From contig CM049413.1 in NCBI GenBank assembly GCA_026929865.2, forward strand, positions 10,796,001 through 10,860,000: a stretch of 64,000 nucleotides of DNA, given 5' to 3'. The stretch's first letter is position 1. Each line of letters begins with the position of its first letter. This DNA is from Hyperoplus lanceolatus (Eukaryota; Chordata; Actinopteri; Uranoscopiformes; Ammodytidae). Below the pieces are notes generated by a model that saw only the letters and a program-made list of their open reading frames with translations, searched no databases and was not told where the DNA came from. Made by a program: the position numbers and the translations under genes. Below are positions 27,245-38,166 of this stretch, in pieces.

Positions 27245-28844
27245 GGGGGCCGTATTCACAAAACATTTTAAGGCTAAGAGTAGGTCCTGACGTGCTGATT
27301 TAGGAGTAACTCTCAAAAATAAGGGGCGTTTCACTCCTAGTTTTAGGACTCTTAACTTTTTAAGATAAGTGTAATTCACAAAGCATTTTAGCGTTAAAAC
27401 TAGCTCCTAAATCTATGAAAAGCTAGGAGTCCTCGAGAGGCCTCCTAAGTCACTTTCGATGTGGTCGCAAGGTTTTTGTTGGTGTGCCTTTCTCCCTTTG
27501 CAGGACGAAACTGTCGGGTCTCCTGGCGCCGGGGTGGAGAGAGGAAGAGAAACGAACGAGGGGTAAAATAAAAGCCGAAAAAAAAAGGAAGTGCGGAGTG
27601 CAAGCAAGCAGGGAAAAGGCCTGTTGGGGTCGCGTGTTAGGTCGGGGTATAAATAAAACACCTTCGCAAGGGGTGACGGCCGGGGCCCCCTCTGCGAACA
27701 AATTTCAGTATATTTTCGGCCCCCAACCACACTATCTCCAAAGAAATTTCCATAATTGAGTGATGATTAAAGAAAAAAAGAAAAGAAAAGAAATCAAAGG
27801 ATGTCCTGAATTGGGTCGGAGGAAATCCCCAAAAAGCAGAGAGTTTTGAGGGATTTCAGTGTGTTCGGTGTGTGATGCTGTGATGAAAAAAATTTTCCTA
27901 AGAGTAAATCACAGACAACCATTTGATGGTGTTTTGGAGAGATTTAATGCTAGTGAGCTTTATGAAAGGTACCTTTAATAGCTGTAAGGATTTAATGATC
28001 GTAAAGCTATATTTAGAAAGTATAGACACATTTATATTTATTATATTTATATAAAACATTATTTATTAAGTTCCTTTTCCTGCAGTTGCTTTGGGTTTAT
28101 GATGCACTGGAAGTTACTGTTGGTGTCACGTTAGGGCTTAATTTCCTACTAGAGGCCTATATGTGGCGCTTCGCAGCATCTCCTCCGTTCCACAGATCCG
28201 CTACTGTATAGTTGCGCGTCTCGCCTTTTTCCTTCCGCATGTACTTTACGATTTCGCCGGCTGTTGTTTCTGAATTGTGAATTTCCTGGTTTGTCGCTGT
28301 CTGACTATTGCTGCATAGTCCGCCGTTCAGAAAAATACAGTGAGAGTGCATGGCTTGCAGCTATTGAACGAGGATATTTTTTTCCGATTCAAATCATTGT
28401 AAAATTTAAAATGAATAGGCCTATGTGGCGCTATTGTAGGTTAATTGTGAACGAATGTGTGGGAAACCCTGCAGTATCTTGGTTTCATGTTAAATCAGTG
28501 TTACTTGTCATTAATTGTAGGCTATATAAAAACTATTTACTTTAATACAGCAACACAATATGGATATCTCCCACAGTGTTTCTATCATAAATTCACTCTT
28601 AGGGACTCATTCCCTCTCAGCCAATCACTGTGGGCATAGAAGGTATGAACATGACGTCATCCATAGCAACAGAGTCAACCACACCCTCTATTCTTAGCTC
28701 AGGAGTCCCTCCCATTCCTTAGTAAAAGTTGGTCTTAGCAGCTTTGTGAATAGGTTTTAAGAAATTACTCCTTACTAAGAACTTTTAGTGCTTCTTAGGA
28801 GTACTCTTAGCGCTAAGATAAAATGTTTTGCGATTACGGCCCCC
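27245..28844. mobile_element. GGGGCCGTA-ended DNA element, copy 1
   Basis: The left end gggggccgtattcacaaaac, continuing attttaaggctaagagta, is mirrored at the right by tactcttagcgctaagataaaatgttttgcgattacggccccc. The interior is rich in 'ctcctaa / ttaggag' words near both ends. A minus-strand frame at 28157-28351 is shared with copy 2. No transposase was recognised. The terminal sequence resembles PIF/Harbinger-type fish elements from memory, but I found no clear 3-bp TSD, so the superfamily stays open. It interrupts, or abuts, the LINE remnant on its left. Confidence 0.7.
28157..28351 (-). other. 64-residue frame conserved between two element copies
   Basis: The frame starts MHSHCIFLNGGLCSNS and ends VADLWNGGDAAKRHI. 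Its counterpart at 33025-33219 keeps length, start, stop position and most residues, including a shared EKGETRNYTVADLWNGGDAA stretch. No protein family was recognised. It may be the remains of an element-encoded protein, or a chance frame held by the recent common origin of the copies. Confidence 0.3.
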
Positions 28845-29189
28845 GGAGTTTAAGACATGAATGTGATTTATTTTTTAAAGGGTAACATATTGTATTTTGA
28901 TAATTTCCAGCTGGATTTCTACTAGAAACCGTTTTCATGGTCAAACTGGAGACTTAAGACCCACCAGGGAACCCATATTAATTTAGAAAAAACATGAAAA
29001 GGTGCACTTTGCGTAAGAGATGACATTTAAAGCTATAAAAAACTGCCATAATAAAATAAATAGAAGAAAAAAAGTGAAGCCATCTGGGCTTCTTGCTGTA
29101 TAGCCATATTGTGAAAGTAATGACATGAAAGTGGTGTTGATTTTTCTTGGCAAGAAGGAAAATAAACCTCAAGAAAAGAATCAGTTGCT
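28845..29189. other. No gene recognised
   Basis: AT-rich sequence between a DNA element and a SINE. Nothing further is visible. Confidence 0.4.
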
Positions 29190-29378
29190 TAAAATTGTAA
29201 AAAAAAAAAAAATTGTGCTATAATGATAGTGCAGAGAGACAGAGGTGAAATGGGGCAGAGAGGGGAGTGACATGCAGAGAACGACCGCGGGCGGAAACCG
29301 AACCCGGGTCTGCTGCTGGGCCCGGCCCGGGGGGGACGCCCTACCAACTGAGCTAAGGGCGCCCCTAAAATTGTAAAA
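29190..29378 (-). mobile_element. tRNA-derived SINE, minus strand
   Basis: The minus strand carries a tRNA-like head with A box (ttagctcagttggtagggcg) and B box (gggttcggtttcc), then the same tRNA-unrelated region (ctctgcatgtcactcccctc) as the SINE at 23391. A 13-bp duplication, taaaattgtaaaa, lies at 29190-29202 and 29366-29378. Oddly, its 3' tail reads as a T run on the element strand where the other copy has an A-rich tail. Confidence 0.85.
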
Positions 29379-31320
29379 TTTTTAATAGTATTTGCGGTCT
29401 TTGAAAATGTTACATCCTGCTTGGGTGCCACATTGGGTGTAAATGGATAATCCTTTTCATGTCCCAAGGACACAAGTTGATGTTTGTAGAAATATAGAAA
29501 ACATTACGATAAACACTACGAAATACAGTGGGTGGTTCCCTGTGACGTCCTTGTACTCAAATTAAGTCCATATAGGAGCCACTCATTGTGTGGGTGGGAA
29601 GCCCTGCCATTGTGTGCCAAACCAATTGATGATTCAACCCTTATGGCACATTCTCCAAGGAGGACGACAAAGTAAGAGTTGTCCCTTGTAAGTGGGACCT
29701 GCCAGCCATCAGTGGTCAGATCTGGGCATCTTGCCTAGTTATCAGTCACAAACCACGTGTTCAAAATGATAGGGTCCATGTGGCCTATCATACAAGTCAC
29801 ATTGTAGCTCTGATGGGCAGCTCTGAGCAGTGTGGGAGGAGGTGTAAAGCAAATCATCATTAACTCCCAGCTGTGCTGTATCATCACCACACACTGCGTT
29901 GGGGGGCAGACTTATTTGTCAATGGTTGTCTGAACAACAACTCCCAGAATGGGCATGATGTTATTTTAGGCAGTGATAGAGGATATTCTAAGAAGGAAGA
30001 TGATGAAAAAAAGAGTCAGAGTAACCTTAGAAATCACAAAGAGAGGACAACTCCTGGACCAATGAAGGCTGTTCTACATTTATGGCCTGACTGCTTTACT
30101 TGTACTTTATAATTGGATTGTAAGTTGTGACAAATGGCTTTAAGCAATTTCCTAACAAATAGAAAAACAGGTATGAGAAATAAATCGGAACATTTTTTGG
30201 GTTGGCAGGTCGGGAAAAATGTTCTTGCTCTTTCCTTTTAGATAGTTCTTTAGTTCATCAGGCAGACCAATTCAGATTAATGTATTCCCGACATCTATCA
30301 CTGCATTATTACCAAATAAAAAAAAGTTAAACACCAACCAAAAGGAGTTTTCACAAATGATTAGCCAGAAAGTTATTTATACAGGCTTATAACCGATACC
30401 GTGCTCAAAACGAGATTTATTAGAAATGATTTGATACAAATGATCAACTCTTTCAAAATAGTGGCCTTATTAGAAAAGAGAAACTATTAAAATAATGTTG
30501 TTGGTGTCTGTTTGAGATACAGTTGGCTACATGTGGATGTTTTGACTGTGGGAGATATGGTGAAAATGTATACCTGTAAAATACTGCTATTTCTTCCCTT
30601 TAGAAGGATCAATAGTTGACTGAGGGGTACTGAGTACACACTTCCTGGCCTTATGAGTATTTACTCTAACAAAAAGGAACAGAACTCAATTTTATTTCTT
30701 ATGTTCAAGCGAGTTGTGTCGAGAACTACTTCCGAAGTGAACCATGAACCACAAAAAGCAAATCCAAAAATACTGGACCACTGACTGAGCTGTGAGTTCT
30801 TGTCCCTGCAGGAAACAGACGGCACATCCACTGATTGAAACTAGACAGATTGTCAAAAAAGACAGAATACACAACCCATTCTTTTTCCATTTTCGGTGTG
30901 ACGGGAAAATATCCTGTGACGTCGGTCTGGCCATATCCAGTAACTTTCAAATACCTTCATGATTCCATGGAGACAGGTTCCATTGGTTTCGTTTGATTGT
31001 GTTGATTCCATTTACTTGACATCACAAGCAAAGCACATCCCATACAATTCCGATTGTTATGATCTATTCGGGTTGTATAAGCCTGCAGCGCTCTACATAC
31101 CCAGATACCCTAACTCACGTTGATCTGTGCTTCTTTTATCAAAGGTCTTTATTTCGCAATTCAGTTTGAGAGCTTTCATTTTCATTCAGTCTCCAAGAGT
31201 CTTTTAACACAACTGAATTTCGGGTACAGTGTTTTCCAATAGAGACTTTGGCAGATGGATAAACTGCTGTTTGTCAAAAAAGAGTTACATCAAAGAATAC
31301 ACTCTCAAACTGTCTATGTT
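29379..31320. other. No gene recognised
   Basis: Unassigned sequence without coding or RNA signatures. Confidence 0.4.
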
Positions 31321-31329
31321 GTTAGATAG

Positions 31330-31425
31330 CTTAAGAGGTGGTTTAGTAGATGAATTTTCTGTCTCTGGAGAGAGCCAGGCTAGCTGCCATGCTAAGCTAA
31401 ACTAAGCATTTCTGGCCCAAGCTCA
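31330..31425. repeat. Fragment of a dispersed 'gctaagctaa' repeat
   Basis: Contains ggctagctgccatgctaagc followed by taaactaagc, matching the core of segments near 55290-55330 and, in reverse complement, near 56665-56715. Boundaries were not resolved. Confidence 0.3.
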
Positions 31426-32140
31426 ATTCTTAAACTGCCTGTAACCGTCACTATTGCTCATCCGATTGTCAAAAAAGCTTATGTCCCCCTTCATACAAAA
31501 CCCCTTAACACACAGGCATGTGAATGGCATTGAAGTTTTCTTCTTGAAAACGTTATACCCTAACTTGCCATGATAAAATGAGTCAGGGAAATTGGTTAAA
31601 TTCATGACATACACACTTTAGTATTCAGATAAACAACAGTGTCTCCCTTGATACCTCTTGAACTCTGATATGCCATACATCTCAAAGTCCCGAGCACTAA
31701 CTCTGACATCAGTTTCCAAGAAACGCAACTGGCGTTCCCTGCTGTCGATTACAAGCAAAGAAATCGGCCCTTAATGTCATGTGGGCTCTGACGCAAGTCT
31801 CGGTAACGGTAATGTTTAGCATGAACAGTCATGGTCAGCTGCATCAGGCTGCTGAATTTAATCCCCCCCCCTGCCCCCACTCGGCTTTAAGAGATGCGTC
31901 TATGGCACTTATTGCTTCTGCCTCAATCAAGAGGCTTTAATGGGCGCAGCAATTCTCATTCTCTGCGAGAGCGTAAAGGCAAGGGAGCAACTGAATGAAT
32001 CAGCGAGACAGCAAGAGACCCATTGACAGAGGGGTTCACTCACTGACGATAGCTTGATGGCTTTCAGAACGCCTCCGGCAGTGATGCACAGCTTGTTCCG
32101 TTAAATCAACACCTCTCTGATCCTGTCTCGTCAAAACCTG
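31426..32140. other. No gene recognised
   Basis: Unassigned sequence. A run of nine C lies near 31863. Confidence 0.4.
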
Positions 32141-32141
32141 A

Positions 32142-32143
32142 AC

Positions 32144-32208
<65 letters not shown>
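32142..32208. repeat. (CTAT)n microsatellite
   Basis: About 16 perfect tetranucleotide units between aacattat and aaagcaag. Confidence 0.97.
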
Positions 32209-33291
32209 AAAGCAAGAAACGTCTGTCTGTGTTGCAGGCCCGGTTCTAGACAGTTACATTAGGGTGGGCCTGTAGAAATTTTAGGTGGGCACACTGGGTA
32301 GAGAGACCGAAGATGCAAGCGCGCGGAAGCAGAATTTTTTTGCCCTTGTAAGATCTCTGCGTCTGCTTTTTGGCACATTTACTGTAAATTGTGTAGAACA
32401 CAATATGCAAATAAACTTTGAGTGTTGCTGTGTGGGAGATTTGATTCTTGCATGTTTTTTTTCCAAAATGTTTATGAATAACGTATAATATACATTATAT
32501 ACAACATAATGTATCTTTTTTTTATCGCAGTATTAACTGTAGGCACTGGCAGCCTGAGCTGGTTGAAGATAAAGCTTTGGGACTGAGCAACCTGGATGAT
32601 GGTAGTCCTGGGGCCGTATTCACAAAACATTTTAAGGCTAAGAGTAGGTCCTAACGGGCTGATTTAGGAGTAACTCTCAAAAATAAGGGGCGTTTCACTC
32701 CTAATTTTAGGACTCCTAACTTTTTTAAATAAGTGTAATTCACAAAGCATTTTAGCGCTAAAACTAGCTCCTAAATCTATGAAAAGCTAGACTCCTAAGT
32801 CACTAAGAGTAAATCACAGACAACCATTTGATGGTGTTTTGGATAGCTGTAAGGGTTTAATGATCTTAGTAAAGCTATATTTAGAAAGTATAGACACATT
32901 TATATTTATTAAATGTATATAATAAAATATTTATTAAGTTCCTTTTCCTGCAGTTGCTTTGGGTTTACGATGCACTGAAAGTTACTGTTGGTGTCACGTT
33001 TGGGTTTAATTTCCTACTAGAGGCCTATATGTGGCGCTTCGCAGCATCTCCTCCGTTCCAGAGGTCCGCTACTGTATAGTTGCGCGTCTCGCCTTTTTCC
33101 TTCCGCATGCACTTTACGATTTCGCCGGTTGTTGTATCTAAATGGTGAATTTCCCGGTTTGTCGTTGTCTGACTATTGCTGCATAGTCCGCTGTTGAGAG
33201 AAATACAGTGAGAGTGCATGGCGTGCAGCTCTTCAATGAGGATATTTTTTCCGATAATAATTGTAAAATTTAAAATGAATAGACCTATGTG

Positions 33292-33914
33292 GCGCTATTG
33301 TAGCCTGGCTCCGCCCGCCCGCCTACTTCCGGCCAAATTTCATTTTCCCTTCAGTAGTCAGTCTGGGTGTACAGCGCATTTCCCAGAATCTACAGCCGTC
33401 CAATCAGCGAACAGAGCGAGTGGCTGAGAACGATGATGTCGAAGTCGCGCTCCAGTTTCAGTTGAATGCTGCGTTCCTTTATACTCGGAAGAACGAGATT
33501 TCCGACTTGGTAGTTCCGAGTTCCGACCTGTCTGTGTTCCAGTGCATCTGCTCGCGAAAGTATGGACGCCTAAAAGCTTTCTCGTCCAAATAACTAAACG
33601 TTAGGCTCTAACAAGTTACTGTTGCCAGGTACCGGTAGATTCATAGACTACAATATGTAGTGAAGTCGGAAATTTCCGAGTTCCCTGTCTAACTGGAACG
33701 CACCGTCAAAAGCCGGCTCATGACACACGTGACGACTAAACGTGATGCGATTGGTTCGCTAATCCAGAGTGGCACTGGGCAGATCCAATAGTTTTAAACT
33801 TCAACAGACACCCGCCTCCAAGTGAGTGAACGTTTGCCAATTACAGCACTTCCAGACATTCTATACAAATGAAATGAAGTACGATGGTCTGGTTGGACCA
33901 GGCTAGCGCAATTG
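33292..33914. mobile_element. TAGCCTGG-ended non-autonomous element, copy B (9-bp TSD), inverted relative to copy A
   Basis: The body (33301-33905) begins tagcctgg and ends ccaggcta. The flanks gcgctattg (33292-33300) and gcgcaattg (33906-33914) are a 9-bp duplication with one mismatch. The uninterrupted site is visible in copy 1 of the host element as ggcgctattgtaggttaattg near 28427. Its interior matches copy A (26117-26483) in reverse orientation, apart from a further 233-bp insertion. Confidence 0.8.
33470..33702. mobile_element. 233-bp element with TGCGTTCC/GGAACGCA ends, innermost of the nest
   Basis: Inverted ends tgcgttcc and ggaacgca bound a sequence absent from copy A of the host element, where 'tttcagttg' runs on to 'ccagaagccgg'. 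Internal 'gagatttccgac' and 'ggaaatttccgagttcc' words continue the symmetry. No coding capacity and no exact TSD. Confidence 0.6.
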
Positions 33915-34488
33915 TAGGCTAATTGAGAAATAATGTGTGGGAAACCCTGCAGTATCTTGGTTTCATGTTAAATCAGTGTCACTTGTCATTAATTGTTGAT
34001 ATCTCCCACAGTGCTTCTATTATAGATTCACTCTTAGCTCTCATTCCCTCTCAGCCAACCAATGTGGGCATAGAAGGTATGAACAAAACATCATCCATAG
34101 CAACAGGGTCAACACCGCCCTCTAGACTTAGCTTAGGAGTCCCTCCCATTCCTTAGTAAAAGTTGGTCTTATCAGCTTTGTGAATATGTTTTAAGAAATT
34201 ACTCCTTACTAAGAACTTTTAGTGCTCCTTAGGAGTACTCTTAGTGCTATTATAAAATGTTATATACGGCCCCAGAGCTATATACTATACACACTATATA
34301 GATATATAGATATATAGTATTTCCACTATTGCCTCCGATGTCCAGCTGGGTGAAAATAGTAGCCAGCCGAGATTTTTTTTTACCTTTTTAAAGTGAAATG
34401 CATGAATCTGGTGCACTTTGAGAGGAAAATTAAGAGGCTAAATCTGAGGAATTTTGTGTGAACAATTAATTTGGAGACACTGGGTCGG

Positions 34489-34765
34489 ATGAATTAGAAG
34501 CTATAGAAGAAAGACACATGTATTTTCCATAGAAATATAAATTTGAAATAAAATATTATGCAGGGTCCTCTGGGATGGGCTTGGTGCTCTTTTTCTTTTA
34601 CGGAACATATTTTTCTGTAATATAATGAATTCATTTAAATGCAGTGAGAGGAACGAAGCAGAAGAACTCTGTTGTCCAGTTATCTTTTTTATAGGCTATA
34701 GACTATACACAGTGCATGGGCAACTGAGGGCAGCCCCATTTTCAAATATTTTTTAATAAACTCAA
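34489..34765 (-). repeat. Repeat shared with 63490-63765 (inverted)
   Basis: In reverse complement this matches 63490-63765 closely over about 275 bp, including 'cccatgcactgtgtatagtc' and 'gagttcttctgct'. The other copy has about 17 extra bases (tttcagcctcatctgtgg) after 'tatagcct'. Both copies contain a pyrimidine-poor 'taaattacag'-like stretch just before an ATG-containing Lys/Arg-rich reading frame, but the two frames differ by an indel. Confidence 0.6.
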
Positions 34766-35289
34766 TACACACTGTGCATGCCATGGACTTGAACGTGTTA
34801 ACCTCGGATTACCTCCCAGATGAACTGATTCAATTATTAAGATATTAACTATCTACCAAAACAATGTATTCCTTTTATTGTATGATCATTTACATTTACA
34901 TAATATGATGTTGATATTGGGGGGGCCCCCCTGGCAGTCGGGACCCTAAGCAACCGCTCATTTCGCTTATGCCTCGGGCCGGTTCTGCTGACCAGTGACC
35001 ACTATAAGCGGGTGGGTAACTTGGAGTCAGGCTGTCTTGCCCACCCAATAATACAATTAGAAGCAATGCATGGTAATGGTATATTCTTTAGTATTAATTA
35101 ATTGTCTGAATTTTATTTGACATTTTCTTGGACAGCGAATGAACAGGTCCGTCCGATAGTGGGTCTGGACTTCCACCTACCGCCGGCCCTGCTGTGTTGT
35201 CTGTGTGTGTGTCTGTCTGTGGCTCGCATATCTCTCTGAGTTTTAGTCAGATTGGCATGAGCTTCCGGATATTGCTTGCGCACAGCACG

Positions 35290-35380
35290 AAGGTGTGCAT
35301 CCTTCATTGTGAAGTTTTTAGAAGTACGAAGGTGTGCATCCTTCATCCTTCATTGTGAAGTTTTTAGAAGTACGTGCGCA
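35290..35380. repeat. Local tandem duplication (about 44 bp)
   Basis: The unit 'acgaaggtgtgcatccttca' plus 'ttgtgaagtttttagaagt' is repeated once, with an extra 'tccttca' in the second copy. Confidence 0.75.
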
Positions 35381-35577
35381 CACTGAAGGCCACAGTGAGC
35401 ACAGTGAGAATGGAGCATGAAGTAATCTCCGAATAAACCCTGCCTCCATCTGATGAGCGGAGCGGTACACACACAGCAGACCGACACAGCCTTACTTCCT
35501 CAACAACTCCTCACCTGCTCCACCTGTCCGCTTTAGTGGTAAAGACTGCACTTTACGCTATTTTCACTGTAATAATA

Positions 35578-35850
35578 CAGCACGGTCTCGGATGCTTCCA
35601 CAAAATGTTTTATATCCGTTTAAAAGCTAAACCGAAAGCCCGAGCGCGCCCAAGTCCCACACACACAGCTGACTGCCACTGGCACATTAACGTTAATTGA
35701 CAGCACGGTCTCGGATGCTTCCACAAAATGTTTTATATCCGTTTAAAAGCTAAATCGAAAGTCTGAGTGGTCCCGCGCGCACACAAGTCCACACACACAC
35801 ACACACACACACACACCTGACTGCTACTGACACGTTAACGTTAATTGACA
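35578..35850. repeat. Tandem duplication of a 121-145 bp unit with CA tract
   Basis: Unit 1 starts at cagcacggtctcggatgctt (35578) and unit 2 at 35701. Each runs through 'ttttatatccgtttaaaagc', a CA tract, 'ctgactgc' and 'ttaacgttaattgaca'. The CA tract is longer in unit 2 (near 35793-35815). No function was recognised. Confidence 0.8.
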
Positions 35851-36025
35851 GTTATCCAAACACCTAACAGTAATGGTAATGGGGTTGACAATGTTGTCAT
35901 GGTGTGCAGCATAGACTCCTTTTACACAGTGCAGCCATTTACTATATAGGCAACTGATTGTAAGTTTGAGTGCATTGTGCAGTATGGATGGCAGTTTGCA
36001 GGGTACCATAATATCAGATTGTATA
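35851..36025. other. No gene recognised
   Basis: Short unassigned spacer between the tandem duplication and the hAT-type element. Confidence 0.4.
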
Positions 36026-36923
36026 GGTAACACTAGGGTTGCAAAATTCTGGGAATTTTCAAAGTTGGAAACTTTCCATGGGAATTAACGGGAATTTATG
36101 GGAATTAACGGGAATTAACGGGAATAAACGGGAATTTACTCAATTTAAAGCAGCCCAAATGAACTAAATTCTCCTAACTATGTTATTTCAGTCCAGACAA
36201 ACGCTCTAGACTGTAAAAAGCAGTTTTTTCAACTAAGTTTTAATATATTTTTGAACATTTAATTTCAAATCAGATTTTTTTTAAAGTTTATTGAGACACC
36301 CAACTTGATATCATAAATTGATTTTTACTAGACCAGGTTTACAGAGGCTTAAGCTTTGATTTTAAATATAGTTGGGGACAATATATTTTAGCATAATCTT
36401 GACTAAAACAACCAGATTTTATGCAAGTACACTTGGCAAAATGCACATAGCACACACCCTACTGCAGGGGTACTGAGGCCACATCCCCTACATGCTCTGT
36501 GCATTCCTCCATCACATGGTGGGGGGGCATTTGACTTTATTTATTGAATGGGTGGGGTCAGACAGATGAGTAATAATTTACTCAACATTCATCTTTTTGT
36601 TGTTCAGTGAAATTATTGATTGTTCATAAAATAATCAACTTGATAAAGTTCTTCTTACAAATAAATCTGTTCAAATGTAATGTTTTTTGATTGTATTATT
36701 TTGCATGGATGTCTGCCTATGACCAAACATAGTGTTTAAAAGTTTAGATTTATGGTTGGTTATGAAAAGAAATCATTTAAATTACCGCCATTTTGTTAAT
36801 TCCTATAATTTCCAATTTTGAATATTCCCAAGATTCCCGAGCGAAAGTTCCCGTGGAAAGTTTCTGGAAACTTTCCGGTAATTTACCGGAAACTTTCCAT
36901 CCCTTTGCAACCCTAGATAACAC
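36026..36923. mobile_element. hAT-type non-autonomous element with TAGGGTTGCAAA ends
   Basis: The body (36034-36915) has inverted ends tagggttgcaaa and tttgcaaccct-a. Subterminal 'ggaaactttcc' and 'gggaattaacgggaatt' repeats occur at both sides. The flanks ggtaacac and gataacac form an 8-bp duplication with one mismatch, as expected for hAT. Near the left end a minisatellite of 10-12 bp 'ggaattaacg / ggaatttatg' units runs about 36080-36135. No transposase frame. Confidence 0.75.
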
Positions 36924-37430
36924 CCTTTTATTTGCTATCTATGGTAACACCTATACAGCTCGATTCTTCTTTAGGCTTCAACACCTAATTAATTAACATA
37001 TTTTGTGTTTCATTTCACTTAACAAAACACATGGAATTAGTTTGTGGTTATCTTTACACAATACACCAATAAGGAATTTTGCCCTACTCTTTAGCCAAAA
37101 TCTACAAAGTAAGTTACTGATAATAAGCTTCGACAGTGTAAAATTAGCCATCAATCATGGCAACCAAATGTACTGTCTAATATCTTTCTTTCTGTTTACC
37201 TGCTTCCTATGGGCACTGCACTGTAGGGTTAACAAAGGCTGGATTTATTGTAGGGCTGTTCTACATTGTCGAATGACCTTTTATGTTGGTCACTCAGTGT
37301 GAATTGCAGTAAGTAAGTGAATTAGTGGGTCACATTTTCTCAAATAATTTATATTGTCGCCTGGCATTGGGTAACCTCAGAAGTAAATCTTATTTACACT
37401 TAACATAAACCACAATAGCCCATTGAGATG
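36924..37430. other. No gene recognised
   Basis: A 99-residue frame (37003-37302) has no recognisable motif, and I treat it as chance. Confidence 0.4.
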
Positions 37431-37432
37431 AA

Positions 37433-37484
37433 TGCTATTTGTGATTTTGGGCTATACAAATAAAACTGATTTGATTTGATTTGA
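37433..37484 (+). repeat. Retroelement 3' tail fragment with (TTGAT)n
   Basis: 'gattttgggctatacaaata' followed by aaactgatttgatttgattt has the form of a 3' tail of fish LINE/SINE elements, a fixed end plus short tandem tail units. The upstream body is not recognisable. Confidence 0.45.
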
Positions 37485-37930
37485 CAATACAATCAAATCT
37501 GATTGAACATTAATCCATTCCCTAATTTATACAGTCATAACTGACAGCATTTATTTCTTCTTGGCAGCAAGCACAAATACTAAAGCCAACAAGGACCCAG
37601 AGTGAAAGTAAGATCAAATCTGAAAAGGATAATTATGTTTCAATACAGGAGATTATTTAAATTTTAAATCAGCTTATTTAGAAGATCAAATGAATGCGAA
37701 TTGTTGAATCAGCCAAAAAGTCTGTCTATCACAGTTGAGGGACTGATTGGCAATGAACTTTGTTCCCATATGTTAACAGTTTGATGAGTGCAATGTTATC
37801 ATAACCCCTAGGAAATGACAACCCAAACTTTGAAAAGACCAATTTACAAAAAAATTAAATGTTCCTTTGAATAAATCTAAAATCCCCTGACATCAGACAT
37901 CGATTTTGTTTTTACATCAAGGCTGGATCA
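37485..37930. other. No gene recognised
   Basis: Unassigned spacer. Confidence 0.4.
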
Positions 37931-38022
37931 CCAATGTGCTAATTTTCTTTCAAAGGTTTTTTTTATTAAATGTTAGTAACAAAATTGTAGCACAATGAAT
38001 ACAAATTTTTTCCCCTTTTTTT

Positions 38023-38059
38023 CCCGAACATACCCCACCCACATCCCACCCTCACACCC
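38023..38059 (-). other. G-quadruplex-capable tract in truncated L1 3' UTR
   Basis: This is the counterpart of the tract at 42947-42983 and has the same spacing of GGG runs; one loop reads TGTGA where the other copy has TATGA. The A-rich and T-rich sequence around it has drifted more than the tract has. Confidence 0.75.
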
Positions 38060-38166
38060 AACAACACGAAATATACACTACCAGAAACAGAAATAAACAA
38101 TCAATAGGAAAAAAAAACACACATAAAGAAATAAAATTGAATCAAATAAAAGAGGGGGGGAGGTAG

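Larger units (their letters stand above)
32610..34273. mobile_element. GGGGCCGTA-ended DNA element, copy 2, with nested insertion
   Basis: Its ends (ggggccgtattcacaaaac at the left, tatacggcccc at the right) and flanking ttaggag-rich segments match copy 1 at 27245-28844. Relative to copy 1 it lacks roughly 450 bp: 'ctcctaagtcact' joins directly to 'aagagtaaatcacag' near 32801. It carries a 605-bp insertion at 33301-33905. The shared 64-residue minus-strand frame is at 33025-33219. Confidence 0.7.
32235..34987. mobile_element. hAT-type element relic enclosing nested insertions
   Basis: The left boundary caggcccggttctagacag (32235) has the CAGGGCCGG character of hAT ends. The right boundary tttcgcttatgcctcgggcc, then ggttctg (ending 34987), looks like the opposite end of such an element with two changed bases. 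The pair reads as degraded inverted ends. No 8-bp TSD was confirmed. The GGGGCCGTA-ended element (32610-34273) sits inside. The right flank (34489-34765) is repeated, inverted, at 63490-63765. Confidence 0.45.
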
